DNA from: a bacterium Ga0077546
Lineage (GTDB): Bacteria; Cyanobacteriota; Vampirovibrionia; Obscuribacterales; Obscuribacteraceae
DNA: 7,785 nucleotides
Direction of reading: 5' to 3'
Assembly: GCA_001464165.1 (NCBI GenBank)
Contig: LNEX01000317.1
Coordinates: 1 to 7,785 of the forward strand
Part shown: in pieces, positions 5,606 through 7,785 of the stretch
Layout of the letters: each line of letters opens with the position of its first letter
Position numbering within the stretch: the first letter of the stretch is position 1
Notes under the pieces: generated by a model
The model's database searches: none
Seen by the model: the letters and a program-made list of their open reading frames with translations, nothing else
Told to the model about the DNA's origin: nothing
Position numbers and translations under genes: made by a program

Positions 5606-7183
5606 ATGGAAATCAACAGCTCTACCTTGCAAGATGCTATATCTGGCGCGCCTAGTAATGTCTATCAACCAAGTCTTGCCACTTTGACTGATTTGTACCA
5701 GCTGACCATGGCCAACGGATACTTTGCCTCAGGAACTCTGGAGAAAGAAGCTGTTTTTCATATGTCTTTTCGCAAGAACCCGTTTGCTGGTGGCTTTGCT
5801 ATTGCCGCTGGCTTAGCGGCTTTGGTCGATTTCGTGCAAAACTTTCACTTCTCTCAAACTGATCTTGATTATCTGGCTACTCTAGTAGGTAGCGACCACT
5901 TGCCGCTTTTTAGTGCTGAATTTCTCGCTTATCTGGGTCAGTTAAAACTTGCTGTCGATATCGATGCCGTGCAAGAAGGTGAGGTGGTTTTCGCTCACGA
6001 ACCCCTAATTCGAGTAAAAGGCCCAATTATTCAATGCCAACTGTTAGAGACTGCCCTCCTCAATTTTGTTAACTTCCAAACCTTAATTGCCACCAAGGCG
6101 GCAAGATTGAAGTTGGCAGCCCAAGGGGGCTCAATACTGGAGTTTGGGCTGCGTCGTGCCCAAGGCATTGATGGAGGTCTTTCTGCCAGTCGTGCTGCTT
6201 ATCTCGGTGGCTGTGACGCTACTTCAAACGTACTCGCTGGGAGGCTTTACGGCATCCCGGTCAAGGGCACCCACGCCCATAGCTGGGTGATGTCTTATGA
6301 GTGCGAATTGACTGCTTTTCGTGAATATGCTCGTATCATGCCTAACAACTGTATATTTTTGGTAGACACTTATGACACTCTGCAAGGTGTGGCTCACGCC
6401 ATTGAAGCTGGGCTTGAGTTGCGGGCCAACGGTCATGATTTAGCCGGAGTCAGGCTTGATTCTGGTGACCTGGCTTACCTCAGTACTGAGGCGCGAAAGA
6501 TGCTTGATGCAGCAGGTTTTCTTCAGGCTAAAATTGTCGCCTCTAACGATTTAGATGAGTTTTTGATTGCCTCTTTAATTGACCAAGGTGCAGCAATTGA
6601 CGTCTGGGGGGTGGGCACTAAGCTCGTCACCGCTGGGGAGCAGTCGTCGCTCGGGGGGGTCTATAAGTTGTCTTGTGTGCGCGATCGCCGTCAACATGAT
6701 CAAAATTGGCAGTACCGCCTCAAGCTCTCTGAGCAAGTTATAAAAATATCTACCCCAGGTATTCATCAAATCAGACGTTTCTATCTCAGTGGTGAGGCTC
6801 ATAGTGACGGTCGTCCAGGGGTTAAACGTTTTATTGCTGATATGATTTTTGATTGTGAAAATAGCGGTATTGCAGAGGACCTCGAAGCACCAGTGATTGT
6901 CGATCCAATTGATTTCACTCGTCGGAAGAGCATTCCGCCAGAAGCAGTATTTGAAGATTTGCTTGTGCCCATTTTTAGAGAAGGAAAGCTAGTTTATAAG
7001 TTGCCCACCCTGGATCAAGCAAGAGCACGGCGCCACGAGCGTCTGCAAGCTTTCCATCCGTCTATAATGCGGCTGCTCAATCCTCACCAATATCCGGTTG
7101 GGTTAGAATCAGGCTTGCACAAAATGAAGCTCGACATAGTAATGCGAGAGCGTGGTTTCGCTGAACCAAAGATAACTTTTTGA
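5606..7183 (+). CDS. pncB: Nicotinate phosphoribosyltransferase
   Basis: The 525-residue product converts nicotinate and PRPP, with ATP, to nicotinate mononucleotide in the Preiss-Handler arm of NAD salvage; it is cytosolic. Family motifs run along the whole length: LTDLYQLTMANGYF (27-40), FRKNPFAGGFAIAAGL (55-70), NFQTLIATKAARLKLAA (156-172), EFGLRRAQGIDGG (179-191), KGTHAHSW (220-227) with H225 at the position of the phosphorylated catalytic histidine, VDTYDT (253-258), GVRLDSGDL (281-289), VASNDLDE (311-318) and DVWGVGTKL (332-340). The length suits the longer bacterial and human-like NAPRT group rather than the roughly 400-residue Escherichia coli type. Start ATG 5606 has an AGGA (5589-5592) 13 bases upstream, somewhat far. 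The coding region contains one GCGATCGC octamer (6681-6688). It converges on the next gene with 12 bases between. Confidence 0.95.
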   Translation: MEINSSTLQDAISGAPSNVYQPSLATLTDLYQLTMANGYFASGTLEKEAVFHMSFRKNPFAGGFAIAAGLAALVDFVQNFHFSQTDLDYLATLVGSDHLPLFSAEFLAYLGQLKLAVDIDAVQEGEVVFAHEPLIRVKGPIIQCQLLETALLNFVNFQTLIATKAARLKLAAQGGSILEFGLRRAQGIDGGLSASRAAYLGGCDATSNVLAGRLYGIPVKGTHAHSWVMSYECELTAFREYARIMPNNCIFLVDTYDTLQGVAHAIEAGLELRANGHDLAGVRLDSGDLAYLSTEARKMLDAAGFLQAKIVASNDLDEFLIASLIDQGAAIDVWGVGTKLVTAGEQSSLGGVYKLSCVRDRRQHDQNWQYRLKLSEQVIKISTPGIHQIRRFYLSGEAHSDGRPGVKRFIADMIFDCENSGIAEDLEAPVIVDPIDFTRRKSIPPEAVFEDLLVPIFREGKLVYKLPTLDQARARRHERLQAFHPSIMRLLNPHQYPVGLESGLHKMKLDIVMRERGFAEPKITF

Positions 7184-7195
7184 ATAGTTTGTAGC

Positions 7196-7564
7196 TTAAG
7201 AGAGACGTGGGCGCCGGGACGCTAAGCTGACTAGGTTGTTTTCTTTCGGGCGCAAGTTCGTCGCAGTAGCGCCTCCAGACATGCGCTTCTCGATTCCTTC
7301 CATCCACTTGCTCAATATTTCTAGGTGATTGATCCCTTTTTCGCCTAACTTTTCTTTGTGCGCTTTTAGTTGACGGTAATATTTCAATAATGCTGTGAAA
7401 AGGCGAAAGGATGCCTCTGTATCTGACTCGCCGTAACAGCTCAGGCCCAGCTCTGGTACTGATGCTACGAAACGGTTTTTGACTTTCCACAATTTTGCTG
7501 AAAGAAGGCCATCACTGAAGGGAAGAGGAACTTCTCTTACTTCCTGATTTTTTGTTAGCTTCAT
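7196..7564 (-). CDS. Small HicB-like hypothetical protein
   Basis: The 122-residue product is not confidently assigned. Residues 22-66 (SAKLWKVKNRFVASVPELGL, then SCYGESDTEASFRLFTALLK) resemble the HicB/UPF0150 fold: two strands carrying a VPEL motif, a G-[ED]-[ST] turn and a following helix. HicB proteins are usually antitoxins paired with a small HicA toxin, but no HicA-sized gene with a double-stranded RNA-binding fold is adjacent here, so this is probably an orphan HicB-like protein. The region after residue 67 is a lysine- and glutamate-rich helix (to about 95), then a basic, probably disordered tail ending RRPRLS. It lies 96 bases downstream of miaA on the same strand. The ATG at 7564 has only a distant GGAT upstream. 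An overlapping alternative frame at 7077-7490 is a weaker candidate. Confidence 0.65.
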   Translation of the reverse strand: MKLTKNQEVREVPLPFSDGLLSAKLWKVKNRFVASVPELGLSCYGESDTEASFRLFTALLKYYRQLKAHKEKLGEKGINHLEILSKWMEGIEKRMSGGATATNLRPKENNLVSLASRRPRLS

Positions 7565-7592
7565 TCAAAAATGCCTATCCAAGAATAATCTT

Positions 7593-7620
7593 AGTATAGC
7601 TCTAATTGCGATGGCGTCTA
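7593..7620 (-). promoter_or_regulatory. Candidate promoter of the HicB-like gene
   Basis: On the minus strand TAGACG (7615-7620) and TATACT (7593-7598) are separated by 16 bases. The -10 matches 5 of 6 consensus positions and the -35 matches 4 of 6. It lies in the gap after miaA, suggesting the small gene can be expressed independently, with a leader of about 22 bases. Confidence 0.4.
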
Positions 7621-7660
7621 GTGTTAGATATGTTGCTGCGATACTTTTCTGTACTACTAG

Positions 7661-7785
7661 CTAGGGCGATAGGCTTTTTATTTTGGCAATGCACTGGTCG
7701 AAAATAGTTTTATTGTCTAGCTCGTCGATGGCAAACCAGTTCATTTGAGTATTGGATCTGAACCAAATCAACTGCCGCCGAGCCA
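7661..7785 (-). CDS. miaA: tRNA dimethylallyltransferase, C-terminal end (partial)
   Basis: The minus strand is open from the window edge to TAG at 7663-7661, giving 40 residues. They begin ARRQLIWFRSN and continue with MNWFAID. The [KR]RQxxWFR...WF pattern is characteristic of the MiaA C-terminus, where the usual form is KRQLTWFRR followed by a WFD-type motif. MiaA transfers a dimethylallyl group to N6 of A37 in tRNAs with an A36-A37-A38 run, which read codons beginning with U. The tRNA-Ser(UGA) in this window has that run. The rest of the gene lies beyond the window. Confidence 0.8.
   Translation of the reverse strand, partial: ARRQLIWFRSNTQMNWFAIDELDNKTIFDQCIAKIKSLSP

Noticed and set aside
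6681..6688. GCGATCGC octamer, the HIP1 sequence abundant in many cyanobacterial genomes
   Set aside because: A single copy in 7.8 kb is not enrichment and lies in a coding region, so it is not evidence of cyanobacterial origin by itself.
7077..7490. A 137-codon minus-strand frame overlapping the HicB-like gene and the end of pncB
   Set aside because: It overlaps the more protein-like 7196-7564 frame and the conserved C-terminus of pncB. Its composition is rich in Arg, Ser and Pro without a visible domain.

Overview
This is a bacterial chromosomal window made mostly of housekeeping genes, with one unusual large multidomain gene in the middle. In order it holds: the last 27 codons of an unidentified + strand gene; tlyA (- strand, 2'-O-ribose rRNA methyltransferase); a serine tRNA with anticodon UGA (+); a SpoIID/LytB-type peptidoglycan lytic transglycosylase gene (+); an 875-residue membrane-anchored protein of unfamiliar architecture (-); a small probably exported protein with an Ada-type zinc site (-); pncB, nicotinate phosphoribosyltransferase (+); a small HicB-like hypothetical gene (-); and the 3' end of miaA, tRNA dimethylallyltransferase (-). 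There are no insertion sequences, phage genes or CRISPR repeats, and no gene is visibly frameshifted.

The organism cannot be named with certainty. Base composition is balanced, start codons lack strong Shine-Dalgarno sequences, and a SpoIID homologue sits beside a protein with a PatA-N/DUF4388-like domain. This would fit a non-photosynthetic relative of cyanobacteria (Vampirovibrionia/Melainabacteria, for example Obscuribacterales), but that is an inference of low confidence.

Three genes share a translation theme: TlyA modifies rRNA, MiaA modifies A37 of tRNAs, and the tRNA-Ser(UGA) here carries the A36-A37-A38 run that MiaA recognises. pncB belongs to NAD salvage. The SpoIID-like enzyme would act on the cell wall.

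The most interesting region is 2400-5180. The 875-residue protein appears to combine a trypsin-like half-barrel that has lost its catalytic histidine, a PatA-N/DUF4388-like domain, a winged-helix-like segment, a second possible protease half-barrel, a four-cysteine zinc ribbon, one membrane segment, an extracytoplasmic domain and a TonB/TolA-like C-terminal domain. Its likely terminator lies inside the end of the convergent SpoIID gene, and an imperfect inverted repeat abuts its candidate promoter. Two further points deserve a check: the tRNA-Ser has non-canonical core features, and a perfect palindrome sits between the divergent Ada-like gene and pncB.
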